This document shows positions 52,501-64,000 of a DNA stretch of 64,000 nt, one piece after another. The notes beneath the pieces were generated by a model. It was not told the origin of the DNA and ran no database searches. It was given only the letters and a program-made list of their open reading frames with translations. Position 1 is the first letter of the stretch. Every line of letters starts with the position of its first letter. A program made the translations under genes and the position numbers. Source of the DNA: Pterobdella sp. o SKG-2022 (taxonomy: Eukaryota > Annelida > Clitellata > Hirudinida > Piscicolidae); assembly GCA_964035795.1 (NCBI GenBank), contig OZ038323.1:3298381-3362380 (forward strand). Direction: 5' to 3'.

Positions 52501-55500
52501 GTTGCTTTGCTTTTTAAAACATTTCAGGGCAGATTTATATATTATTTTTTGAAAACCTTCAATATTTGTGAAATTGGTTGATATCATATTTGAGAAGTTT
52601 TTGATATTTGGCTGTTGATAAGTGAGTTTTGTATAAAGTTGTTTAGGTTTTTTCCAAAGTTGGTGGGGTTCTGGTATTTGCAGTATCACTTTGACAAGCC
52701 TGTGATCTGTTGATAGTTTTATAACAGAGTAGCTTCTGGAGTTTTTGATGCAGCTGATGATTTTTTTTTGAGTGATGATGTAGTCTATTGTGTAAAAAAA
52801 CCATTTTGTTATTCAGTTTTCCTTGCCATGTGGTTAGGTGTCTGGCAGGATGTTTGAAGAGTGTGTTAGTGGCAGTTAAATTGTTGATTGCCAAAAATTC
52901 ATTTAACAAGCTGCCATTTTTATTTTCACACTCTGTTGAAAAGTGGTCTTTGTGTGTAGACTTGATTGAGCTTTTGCCTATTTTTGCATTGAAGTCTCCT
53001 TGTAATATAAGTATTTGGTTTGATTTTGTTTTTATATTTGCCTGGAGTAGTTCAAGAAATTCTTCATAGATTTCTTGTTTTTTATTTGGAAGGATTTGTG
53101 TTGGTTCATAACAGTTCACTATTTTGAAATGTGCACCTTTGAGGTTGCCTTCTAGTATTGCAACTCTGTCCGAAATTTTGTGCGCGGTGAGATTAGTCCA
53201 TTTCTTACTAATTGCAAATCCGAGACCGTAGTGGTGTTTGCTGGAAGAGAGTAAGTGTGGAGTGCTGTTTTTTCGTTTTTTGTTTCTTGGAGGCAAAGTA
53301 CGTCCAAGTTGTAGTCGGCAAAAAGTTTATCTAAGCATTCTCTTTTTGTCTTGCTAGTTAAACCGCGAACATTGAGAGTTCCGCTAGAAAACTGGGTAGT
53401 AGTTCTGGTTTTATTTTGACAGTTTACCATTTTGTAATTGCACGTTAGGCACCAGACCGGAATTGCCATATAATTAAACATAAAACATTAAATCACTCAC
53501 TGAAGTCCATTTGGAAGTTTTCCACACAAAAGGGTGACAAAATGGAGTCAAACGACATTTCTGTTCATTTTCATCAAAATTTAATTTGCATAAGCAACTT
53601 AAGAAATAACATAATCGCAAAATGATTGCCCACTTGTTTGAGAAGGGGTTTCTTGGAAAGTCTGCATTTCCTGGCAGCTGCCTTGGCCCCTGTGGTCTTT
53701 GACACACAAGAAAGGTATCGGGATTGGTGACCCACGCCACAACTTTTTGAGCACTGAATGTTCACGTGAGTTTTAATGTTGTTAAAAGCACTTACTTTGA
53801 GTCGCATTCCGTTGAGTTTCTTAACCATTTTTAATTACATTCAGACAAATATACACAGACCTTACTCCACGGACCAGCTTGCCACACAAAACAGCGTGAA
53901 GTCCTACAAAATGCCTTATGAGAAGGCTTGGGTGTGCTGCAATGTTGGTGTCGCACCACTTGTCCCTGGTTATCCACACAATCAACCTTCCTCTTTTTTA
54001 TACCTCGCCCACAAGAAGCCGAGCACTGTAGATTGGTGGTTTCATAGGTGGGATACTGGTGCTTGAGTTATTTTAAAGAAGTTTATTTTTTCATTATCTT
54101 GTTGCGCTTAGTAATAGTTTTTAAGCAACTTTTGAAATTTTTGACTTATGTCAACTATTATCTTAACTTATCTGAACCTGGTTTATTACGCTTATTCATA
54201 TAAATATTAATCTTTCCCTGAGTTAAAATGCACGTTAAATTGTAAAAATAACTTAACTCCAACTTAGAAGGCTTTTCATACAAAATTTTTATTAAGTAAA
54301 ACTACAATATTCACTCAAATTTTTGGATTGGGTTTTTAAACAAAACAAGATACAATTGTAGTAAAAATAAACAAAAAAAATATTTAAAAAAAAAATTTTT
54401 TTTCTAAGACATTAAAATTTATGAAGAATAAATAAATCCAAATAAATTTGAACAACTATATCATGAACGTTTTGAAAATTTTCAGTAACCGTGAAAAGTG
54501 TTAGGTGAAAAAAATGATCTAATTTGAAATAATCTACAAAGTCAAAAGATGAAAATTAGATCTGAAGATACTATTGCTGTAAAACAATAGAAATACTATT
54601 ATAACGGTGATCGTGTTGAAGTTATGTTAGTGGAACATGTAAAAGTGCTGTTGTCGTGATCTATATGAAAACTTTCAACCTCAAACCTTTAACTTTCAAT
54701 TTATTTCACATTAACCTTTTCCTCTTTCTTTTTCGCTTCCAATTCTGCCACACTAATCTACACAAGCATGAAGACGACTCAACTCATTACATATTAATCT
54801 TAATCCTTCATCATTTTGTCTTGTTTTTGATTTTGAATAAATTAATAATGAATGAAATAATAATTTTTAATTCAGAACAATACAAATGCTACTATAAAAA
54901 TGAGAATATAATCGAAATTTTTTATACAAACTTGAGTCCATTGGCCCTTTCTCCATAAAAATCCATTGTGCATCGGATTTTGGACTGTCATTACAAGTTC
55001 ATATTCAATACCATTGTTAAAACTACAATTAATGTAACAAACTAATTTTTAATGTGGATATGGGAACAACAGTGAAATACAAACGGTTTGCAGACGGCTT
55101 GGGTTTGTGTTGTTGACAAGGCATAAAATGGGGACAAGCTTGGCTCGAGTGAGGTTGTGGATAAGTACATAGTCCTTCAGGTGCCTTCCCCCCATCATTC
55201 CACCTACATTCCACCCATCTGTGTCTCCTGCTTCTTCTCCCGCAAGAACACTGTCCCCATTCTCCATGCCTCCACGCTGGGCACTCTTGTGTGTTGCATA
55301 GTTGTTCCATGGCTGGCACTGTGCTTGGGTCGCATGAGGTGTGTTCCTGGGGTTTCAAGTCCATGAATATTAATGAAGATATTAGCACGTTTAAATAAAG
55401 TAATTAGTCACCAGAAATTCTCCAGATCGATGTTGACAAGCCACCAAACGTCTTTGGTATCCTCCCCCACATTTTTCTGAGCACTGTATAATCCAAAAAG

Positions 55501-58500
55501 ATCATTAGAAATGTTTTATAACCTATCAACACTAAAATATAAAAAAGATTTTTATAAAATTTTCAATAATCAAACGTCATTGGTTACCTGGCTCCAGTCA
55601 CCCGACACCCAGTGGTTCTGGGTGATTGGTAGAGTAGTGGCGTCATCTGGAGTGACAAAAACCTGTGTTTCTGGTGCACAAGGATTATTATTGCAGGACA
55701 TCTTATTAGCTGGGCGTTTTTTAGGATCGCAAACGTGAGCACTATCGGGGTGAATAAGCTGGTTGCCATAAGGGTCTATCTCCACGCAAGCCACATATCT
55801 TGACTTCTCTCCGTCCCCGCATTCGTTTGAGCACTGGGATTATTGTGGGCCGTTTTGTTTTGTCGCTCATACGAGAAATAGAACAACAAAAGTTAAGACT
55901 TTTATTAAAAAACCTTATTAAATCTAAAACAATTATAAACAAGACACATACCTGAGTCCATTCTCCTGCCTTCCAGTCTCCACAGAAGCTCACTTGACAC
56001 TCTTCTATTTGGGCCGGCTTCATTAGGTGACCACATGTTACCTGTTGAGTTTTCACATGAGTCCTTTGAGCTTAGATTTATCTCACCATTATTTTCTATT
56101 AATTAGATTTTTTTAGTTATTTCATTGCTTAATTATTATGCATCTTACCTCTGGTACCACGGCTCCTTCATTATCTCTGCAACTAACATACCTTCGTTTT
56201 GTGCCTTTACCACACCTTGCTGAACACTATAATTTCAGTTTTTTTATTTTGCTATTCACATTATTTCATCAATATTCATTTCGATAACATTAATTCAATC
56301 AAAAATGAAAAACTCACACGAAAGTTACAGAAAAAAATGTAATGCGTATAAAAACAGTAGAATATATGAACAAAAATTTACCTCAGTCCACGCTCCTGTT
56401 GCCCATTCAGTGAATCGGTCTGGACTGCCATGAAGGATTCGGTCCATAGGATGATTCATTAACTTGATACGATGGTTGCCATAATCTATAGAAGAGCAAT
56501 GGACATATTCACAAGATTCAGTTGAACTCGGCCGTGTAGTTGCATCACACACTGAATCAAAAGAAGGAAAGCCATTTGAGTCTCGACATTCAACGCTTCT
56601 GTGCTTTTCTGAAGCTCCACAAGTCCTGGAGCATGGACTCCACTCTCCACTGCGCCACGTTGGGCAGTCTCCAGCGCTGCAGACTTCACGGTTATGAGGC
56701 TTGTTTTTTTGGTAGCATCGGTTGGATATTTGATCTCCCTGTTTGCATTCCACTTTTCTGTATTTGTTGCCTAGACCGCAAGTTGCCGAGCACTGTAGTG
56801 TGAGGAATGTTTTTTTTTCATTATGTCACAATGAACATGAATTATTAAACACAAAAAAATGACAAACCTTCGACCAAGGTCCTGGGTTCCAAGAAGGACA
56901 TGGTATATTGTTGCAGGTTCTCAAGGTAACTTCCTTCAGTGATTCCTGACAGTTCGATGCGTCCACCTGCACAAAAAATTGTGTTTCATATAATGGTAGT
57001 AAGAAATAAGTCAAAAAATGAAATACACTTTAACATTTATGTTGTTCAAAAACATCAGTAACGACACATAGTTAACAACACCAACCTCAATTCCTTCTCC
57101 ATCAACACACCTCACCACTCTCCTCTCTTGACCACCATCACAACTTTGACTGCACTGTGTGCAAAATTATTTGTAAATTATTTATAAATTTATCATTCTT
57201 ATTCTTAATATTAGTTATTATTATTTTTTTTATAGGATACTCACAATAGACCACTGAGTGTAGTGCCATTGGTAAGTGACTTTGAGACAAACACCCTTGC
57301 ATTCCAACTCATCTGATGGCTCCACTTCTTTCAGATTTTTTCTGTAGTATTATGTTCATTCTCAATAAAATATGAAATTGATAATAGTATGCGAAAATAT
57401 TTGATAATCATGGTAAGCACTCATACTCATTGATTTTCTCAAGCCAAAGTAAAATAACAAATAATCACTAAATGTTTTAATTAAAAGTACAAAGCAGTGT
57501 GTCATTTTCAAGTGAATAAAATAGCATGGAAAACCATTTTATATAAAAAACATTTATTTCTCACTTATTTAAACCTTATTCAAAAAATTGTTCACCTGCA
57601 AATTTCATTGGGCTCTTGGTTTTGATAATCGTTCCTTTTGTCTTCTTTTATGCATGTTACCTGCGTTTCATTTTGTTATTTTAATGACAAAAAAACGATG
57701 AAATCTTGAAATATTTTTATTTTTCTTATCCAGTGACGGGTGACTACTAGAATTTTTCATTCGTATCAATATATATATATATTGCTTCAATTATATTATA
57801 TTATTATGCCAGGTATATCTGGTTTTATTGATTTCAACAGATATAGGCAATGGTAACTTACTCTCCTATTAATAATACCTGTTGACCCACAGCCCGCAGT
57901 ACATTCTGTTAGATTTTCTGTTTTCCAGCTATTTTGAATGTTTTATTTTTTATTTTTATTTTCAAACAACTTTAAAAGTTGAAAAAATTGAATCATTTTT
58001 GTGACTTTCACATTTATCGTGAATTTTTTTTCTTCCAAACCTAAGTGCACTTGGAAATTTTTCATTTATATAAAAACGTTTATGAAGTGTTAAATAGATT
58101 AAATACTACTCACAAGAGTCTGCAGTGGTCCATACAAGGTCTCACTACATCTAGTGGCTTGTTACTGTGGGCCCTACAATGGTGGTCAGAAACCCTGCCT
58201 CCCAACCTCTTATGAATGCATTTTGCTTTCTCTATCGTTATTCCTAGTCAAATTGATATATGAATAAAATTTCAAAATTTATATAAAAAAATTATGTTTT
58301 TAACGAAATTCAACAGAAGTATTGGAAATCGAATGAATAAAAAAAACCTTCACAATCGTGGCTGCATTTTGACCATTGTTCTTTAACCCATTGGTACTCA
58401 GGGTTTTTGCCATATCTTCTATTATCAGCCCCATCTTTTTTCATTGTGTACTGCCACTCCACTCTTGGGTGATGCTCCATATCTCCTACTGTTAAAACCT

Positions 58501-61500
58501 GTGGTTGTAATATGGTATAGGCATGAGGTAATGCAATATAATTTAGAATATGATAAAGAAAATTTTACAAGTGAGCTGTGGTACAGAAAATAGTTTTTTG
58601 ATACAATAAAAAAGCTAATTTAAAATATGGGAATAAAAAAAAGTACAGATGTGGGAAACAAACACTATTTATTAATAAAGCAAAATACACAAAGCTTTTC
58701 GTTACTCAAACTTCCATTAACAAGCGAACAATTACAAAACTCACATAGAGCCTAAGAAGGTAAGGCAGAGGTTTAGGATGTTGTATGGTTTCTTCTGTTG
58801 CTTGAGAGCCAGTGTAGTTTAGAAAGTGAGTTGGTTTAAGTTGGATCAGCTTCTGTAAATGACTTACAATAAAACCTCCGTTGAGAATAAAGCTTTCCTC
58901 TGTGGCTAAAGCTGTAATGGAGGGGAATAAGAAGTGAAAAGAATTATTGAAGAAATGATGAAAAATACCATAATTATGAAAAAACTTTGAAAAAATCAAT
59001 TAATAAAATAAAAAAAGTGAATGGAAATTTATACCCAGGTAAGTATCATCATCGGAGTTGTTGGTGGCACTGATCTGCTTGATAACCAGATGCATGGCTC
59101 CTTTGGGAATCTCTGCTATTATGTTGTATCCTGGAAGCGTTTTATAACATTTTTAAAGTGCATTTTGACAATAGTATTATTGTTAAACATACTGAAACAC
59201 ACAAAAAATAACTGACACGTTTCATTACACGTACATAAAATCTCAAAACATGCCTACACACAAACTCAACAACAAGCTCTCACCATATGATATATCATAA
59301 TGCTCCGAGAATGAGTCCTTGATTTCCAAACACATAGAGTTGTCTCCTCCACAGATGCCACACTTGTCAAGAGTGGTGTTTGAGGCTAGAGTATTGTCGC
59401 AGCCTGCACTCTGTTTTTTTTTGTAGTGGTGTTCAATGACTATTGTGATCATTAAAACTGAGAATAATTTTTGAAATGTGAATGAAAAAAGAAATTTTAA
59501 TATTTATAAAATATACTTCAAAATAATCTCACAGAATTTTTTAAACACACTACAAAAACTGTAATACGATATGCCACCACACCCACCCTGCATTGCCCGT
59601 TGATGCAGATGTCAGAAGAATCAGCAGAGCACTTTGTACCATCCTCGACCCGGTCTGCCAGCTGGTAATACGCATGGGGCTTGCCCACCACTTCACAAAA
59701 CAGCTTGCACTGGTCTGCCAGACGAACTGTTGTGATGGTTTGGGAAGAAAGGTTTTTTTTTTCGAATATGCTGATGTTTGTATGTTTTAGGTTTTATTTT
59801 GTTGGTTAACTATTTTTGTTAGTTTTTTGTCTTTTTTTTCGATGATTTAATGCCTTGCTGTATATTTTTGTTGAACACTAATTATTTAAAACTATTTAGA
59901 GTATTCTTCATACAAAACTGAAATGAACAAAAGTGATGGAACGTACTTCCCGTATACTTGGCCACCCATTTCACTTGGTGGTCGAGCTTCCTAATGTTGA
60001 AATGCCTGCCATCGAACCTTCATTAATTTTTAATAACACTTAATACAGTTTAGTTTTAAGCGTTCACTTTATCTTCCATAAATATTTTCAACCATTTTTG
60101 TCAAGTTTTTTATTCTAACGTGTTTCTAAACTTGACAAAACTTACTAATTTTCTATTAAAATATAAAACCTTTTGCATTGAAGGTCTCTGAAATCTTCTG
60201 AATCATCGGCACATTCCTGATATTTATTGTTGAATGCATATATGAACACAAACAAGAAGGATGATAAATGGAAAGCCGATGAAAGACTAGAAAAGAGATG
60301 ACATACGATAGGCAAAATGATGGATAGTTTTATTATTTCTTGAATTTTTTAAAAATTTAGTTTTCAATTTCTAAAAAAGACCTGAATATTACAAGAACGA
60401 TATTTGGCCCTTTTTCCCAAACAGTATTTTCCTCCATTTTCTGGTCTGTGTGCAAACGTATTTATGAGTTTTTCTAAGTAACATTATTATATTAAACTAT
60501 CATCTTCAATTACAACACGTTAAATTCCCTTATTATAATACTCTTATCATACTAAACCGATACATACAACATATACCTAGCCACCCATACTAACTCAGGG
60601 TTGTTGCAAAGCCTGATGGACTTCGAGACTCCTCCACCACAAGATCGACTGCATGCCCCATACAGAGACCATGGACCCCACTTGCCATCTCTCGCCTTCA
60701 ACTTCACTGGTCTTACACACTGACCTCGGAAACATCGCTACAAATGATTTTTTATATGATTCTGTAGCTTTTAAATGTGTTTGAACAACTTTTACAATTC
60801 TTCAACGCTAAAGATGCCGAAAACTAGTAATTTTAGTGAACTTTATATAATATTATGTAACTAAAAACAAAGGTATACAGAATTATTAATGCAACTGATA
60901 ATGATTTCTTTGTGAATTGAAAAGCTTCGTGCATTAATAACCTTAATAACCTTTGTGTTTAGTTATATTATACTGTCTTCAGGCTTATACTTCACTAAGC
61001 TCAAATAATACTAAACACATATATTTCTGCATATGCAACTGAACGTAAAGATAGTTACATAGTCTTCCTCATAACTGCAAGGTGTGCCATCAGCCCATAG
61101 CATGTGGTGAGTAAGACACCCAACTGTCATGTAGTAGTCAGTTGTGCACCACAATTTGGAACATATGGGCTGTTGAGAGAGAATGTGTGATAATTGATGG
61201 TATTGGTAAATTAATAGAGACTAAAGAATAAACGATGAATATTAAAAAAACTATTAAAACACTGCATTTGCAATTCAATATCAAAAAATAGATATACAAA
61301 GAGAATATTTATATAACAAAAGAACTTGGCAACAAACCATATGAGGGCAGCTGTAAGTTCCATTGCCAAACACTTGGAGACACTGGTCATCGGCAGTGTA
61401 AAAGTAGCCTGGAGGTTTAAGGCTGCCGTCTTCATGGTACAGTTTGGAGTTTACGATGATTTCACTAGAAGGCATGTTTTTCAAGCAATCCCCGTTACCA

Positions 61501-64000
61501 TCGCTTTGAAAGGGTCGTTAAGAAAAGTGCTAAAGTGTGAAAGACAATAAACAAAACATAAAACAAACATTAAAATAAATACATATAGAAATATAAAACA
61601 CCCACACACAAACAAACACACAACGTACTCAAGAAACTTGGTGATTCGCTTTCTGGAACATTCTGACCACTCAGACGGTCTACCCTCATGGTCTAACTTT
61701 GGCGCCATCAAGAACGAGGTGTCGTCTTCTTTTCTCATGTCGTTACACTCTAGATCCTCGTTGTCATGACGTAAGCTGAAACTGTGTGTGTTTTTTATGT
61801 AAGATATGTGTTAACAATCAGACAATGCAAAAAAACATCTACATGAGATCTATACCAATATTTAAATAAACTTGGACCAACTTATAAACAAAATAAAACA
61901 AGCTTATTAACACGTGGCCTAGCTCATGAGCGATGGTGAAGGCGGCACTAAGCCCATTGTCTTCCACTATGGCACAACTTCTGTCAGGCTGGCAAATAGT
62001 TCCCAGTTCAGCTAAGCCTGTGAAGAGGTTATTAAGAGTTCTTTCTAATTTAAATTTTTTAAGGTCTATCACTCTATTTATAAATTTTTTAAGCATACTT
62101 TCGGTGAATGCCTATCAATCCATTAAGTATCTATTCATAATTTATACATGCATTTATTTGCTCTTTTTTAATCTATTAGTTCTTCATTCATCAAAAAAGC
62201 ATGCATCCAAAAAAACCAACCCAGAGTGTCGCATTGGAACTTGTCTCGACAGATGTCAGTGCTGTGATGTTACATTGTGGTTATTCAGTTTGTGGTTTCA
62301 GTTATTAAATCATTGTTAAAATGACGAAGTATTGTGTAAGTTAAATGACTGTCTTAATTTTTAGTGATCCTCCAGGAATATGCCGGGTTGAATAACAAAA
62401 AATAATCGAATAAAAACGTTGGAGTTTAGGATGTGATTTCCATGAAAACTTATCAAAAAAATAACAGAAAAAACGAGCTAAAAATTTGAAAAAAAAAAGA
62501 AAAAACAATAAAAAAGTAAAAAGATTTATAAATAAAATATAAAGAAAGAGCAATTAGCAGATAAGGTTCAAGAGTTTCTTGTATTGAGATCATGCTCCAG
62601 TTTATGGATGCATGCATACATGATGCATTCATATATGGGTGAATGGCAGAATAGATGGTTGAATGAAGAATTTAATGGGTAGATAAATGGTTAAATGCAT
62701 GGGTGAAAAGATTATTGAATGCATGAATGAAAAATGGACTAATGAATGAAAGACAGATGCATTCACATTTAAAATGCATGGAGAAATAAATGTGCGGATG
62801 AACGACAAAAAAAAAATAAAGGATAAAAATAAGATGAAAAGATGGATAACTGAAAGAAGGATCAAACTCTGACCTAATTATTACATAACGTTATTGTTGG
62901 AATGCAGGAACCTTATATTTTGCACTTGTTTTGTGCCTATTTGTTTCATTATTTTGACTTCAGTCTCACTTTCGTTTTTTAAGTCTTATTTCTTTGGTAT
63001 TTTTATGTTCAATGTTTTTTTAATATTGCTTCTACTTTGTGTGCGCTATCCTACTTGAAGTTGTTTGTTTGTTTTTTTGGACCAAACCCCTATAAAGAGA
63101 CTCAATAAAAATAGAAAAAAATAAATTAATAAAAAAAAAAGATATATGAGAGAGAAGTTTAATCAATGGAATAAAAATCAAAGCAAAAAAAACTGTAATA
63201 ATATACCACCAAGACAAAAACTTCGAAAGATGTGGAGATAAATTTGTAAAAGTTTTGATTAATTGTGCCAACGTATTTTTGAATTAAAAACCATTGTATT
63301 TGCATTTATTTTTCAAAATTTTATATTTTATCATATTTTTTTTCATTTATTTATTTATTCACCAAAACAACTTCAATTTACAAAGAATTGAAAAAAATTG
63401 ATTCAAAAAATTAAAGTATAAGTCTAGCCTTATCATAAAACGTTGGCAAAAGTGTAACCACCTTTAGATAGTAACTATGGTAATATGGCATTTTTACCAA
63501 AGTAGTTACTGTAAAACTTTCAAGCATAAAAATACCTACGATGTTCAAAAAAACTGTGTATATATTATATTGGATTAAGATTTTCAATAGCTTTTTGCAA
63601 TGGTTGTAACGCAAGGTTTGCAACACCATTGTTGCTGTTGAGCATAAATTATACTAAAAATTTATATAGCGCTTAAGAAACAACCAAGCTTACAAATTTT
63701 ATGAGAGGTTGCAAAAAAACTCAGATACCTTCGTTTATTCACCAATCAACTCATTCGTCTGAATTTACTTCTATGTCTTTCGTTATCAATTTTGAAAAAC
63801 ATAATAATTTCTAATAATGAGTATACTTTAGATAAATGAGCTATATAAAAGTCTAAATCATCATCAACATTCCATCCCACTAGCCATCAACCCATCCATC
63901 ACTCCAACCACCCCCCCTCCCCCCTCCACCAACTCAGTAAGGAGGACGGCGGTATCAAAGTGGTCCTGGTGGCCATTGGGCAGAGCATTCATTTTGGTTT
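47770..64000 (-). CDS. ADAMTS9/20: ADAMTS9/20 (GON-1) type secreted metalloprotease, N-terminus outside window
   Basis: Forty-one exons (minus strand, 5' to 3'): 63934-64000 (partial), 62221-62261, 61912-62017, 61629-61781, 61338-61503, 61059-61169, 60595-60737, 60382-60445, 60170-60216, 59947-60017, 59587-59726, 59284-59410, 59035-59130, 58745-58911, 58348-58498, 58114-58243, 57862-57928, 57596-57660, 57245-57341, 57086-57154, 56868-56966, 56382-56792, 56149-56226, 55952-56041, 55588-55833, 55412-55483, 55085-55346, 54932-54984, 53861-54025, 53634-53753, 53501-53560, 50418-50591, 50278-50359, 50080-50195, 49865-49922, 49686-49766, 49453-49544, 48903-49125, 48335-48429, 48052-48156, 47770-47862. 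Together they give 1616 residues in one frame. Order: catalytic domain, disintegrin-like, TSP1, Cys-rich, spacer, 14 more TSP1, GON. This is exactly the ADAMTS9/20 plan. Such enzymes are secreted, cleave proteoglycans and guide cell migration. The signal peptide, propeptide and start of the catalytic domain lie beyond 64000. Confidence 0.97.
48570..48789. repeat. Foldback element with ~80-bp arms
   Basis: The left arm starts CAATATTTTGTAACGAAAAA and includes TTTATTGAGAATCAAAAACT; the right arm is its reverse complement. The centre contains TTTCGATAAGTTTAACCC and ATCATAAGACGTTAGC, a motif seen elsewhere in the window. It lies in an ADAMTS intron between two GON exons. Confidence 0.9.
49686..58498 (-). 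other. ADAMTS array of 14 C-terminal thrombospondin type 1 repeats
   Basis: Each repeat shows a Trp-containing start (such as [40 protein letters not shown]) followed by CSxxCGxG and a basic strand. Counting the starts gives 14, plus one before the Cys-rich domain. Most repeats are cut by an intron right after the tryptophan motif, so the next exon begins with the codon for the first Cys (TGC or TGT). Two repeats depart from the pattern: the one at 57862-57928 (CTAGCGSTG) and the one at 55085-55346, which has CSCGRRSRR in place of CSxxCGxG. Confidence 0.9.
50700..53480 (-). mobile_element. Nearly full-length non-LTR retrotransposon in an ADAMTS intron
   Basis: On the minus strand, an APE-type endonuclease (about 52640-53440) shows [32 protein letters not shown] and TTWQGKL. 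The reverse transcriptase (about 51000-52100) shows [49 protein letters not shown] and the catalytic [10 protein letters not shown]. The C-terminal part has [12 protein letters not shown]. Frameshifts and stops interrupt it, so it is inactive. The layout suits an RTE-like element, but no phylogeny was done. It explains why the intron between the exons at 53501 and 50591 is nearly 3 kb. Confidence 0.9.
60849..60973. repeat. Imperfect palindrome
   Basis: Left arm TAACTAAAAACAAAGGTAT and right arm AACCTTTGTGTTTAGTTA pair with bulges; the centre has AAGCTTCGTGCATT. It lies in an ADAMTS intron. Confidence 0.6.
62262..63933. other. Large 5'-side ADAMTS intron
   Basis: A 1.7 kb intron inside the catalytic domain. 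It contains a degenerate TGAA/GGAT tetranucleotide tract at about 62585-62790 and a fragment of the palindrome family at 63415-63450. No other gene was seen. Confidence 0.5.

Larger units (their letters stand above)
58745..64000 (-). other. ADAMTS protease, disintegrin-like, first TSP1, Cys-rich and spacer block
   Basis: The catalytic zinc site reads HELGHVFSLRHD across exons 61912-62017 and 61629-61781: three His and the Glu base in the HExxHxxGxxHD-type array, with Ser in place of the usual Asn/Gly position. The Met-turn is SFLMAP. The disintegrin-like part is 61059-61503 (WADGTPC), the first TSP1 is 60595-60737 ([15 protein letters not shown]), and the Cys-rich domain has [12 protein letters not shown] at 59284-59410. 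The spacer runs over 58745-59130 and into 58348-58498. All catalytic residues look intact, so an active enzyme is expected. Confidence 0.93.

Overview
The window is nuclear DNA from an animal. The genes are split by GT-AG introns, mostly tens of bases to about 3 kb long. Intergenic DNA is very AT-rich and full of retroelement debris, microsatellites and palindromic repeats. The conserved proteins (forkhead FoxA, a GON-domain ADAMTS, an SLC20 phosphate transporter, ZNF367, ZNF330, mitochondrial L27, alkaline phosphatase) point to an invertebrate metazoan, most likely a bilaterian. I cannot name the phylum from sequence alone. All gene models were built by eye from splice sites, reading phase and remembered family motifs. 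No search or prediction program was run.

Layout from left to right: the 3' end of a coiled-coil gene (+, 3-892); a LINE reverse transcriptase relic (-, 2153-3030); a ZNF367-type zinc-finger gene (-, 3394-5069); a four-exon gene for a 90-residue single-pass protein (+, 6005-7980); FoxA (-, 8522-10708); a 4 kb gene-poor stretch with two tRNA-derived SINE copies; a 15-exon SLC20 sodium/phosphate cotransporter (+, 14629-21544); microsatellite-rich spacer; a 14-exon alkaline phosphatase with signal peptide and GPI-type tail (-, 23758-31381); a CR1/L2-like LINE (+, about 33190-34860); mitochondrial ribosomal protein L27 (+, 35093-35811); a single-pass membrane protein with one fibronectin III domain and a long acidic tail (+, 37465-40759); ZNF330 (-, 41730-45450); and an ADAMTS9/20 (GON-1) type metalloprotease (-, 47770 to beyond 64000), with 41 exons in the window, 15 thrombospondin type 1 repeats and a C-terminal GON domain.

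The genes do not form a pathway or operon; they are ordinary neighbours in an animal genome. The alkaline phosphatase (an ectoenzyme that releases inorganic phosphate) sits next to the SLC20 transporter (which imports phosphate). That is a suggestive pairing, but two genes are not evidence of a cluster.

The less explained material is in the repeats: a dispersed structured element of about 350 bp in three gene introns, at least two families of foldback (palindromic) elements, tRNA-Ile-like SINEs, and a 16-bp minisatellite of about 24 units inside an alkaline phosphatase intron. I found no convincing new multi-gene system. The most novel protein candidate is the FN3/transmembrane/acidic-tail protein at 37465-40759.
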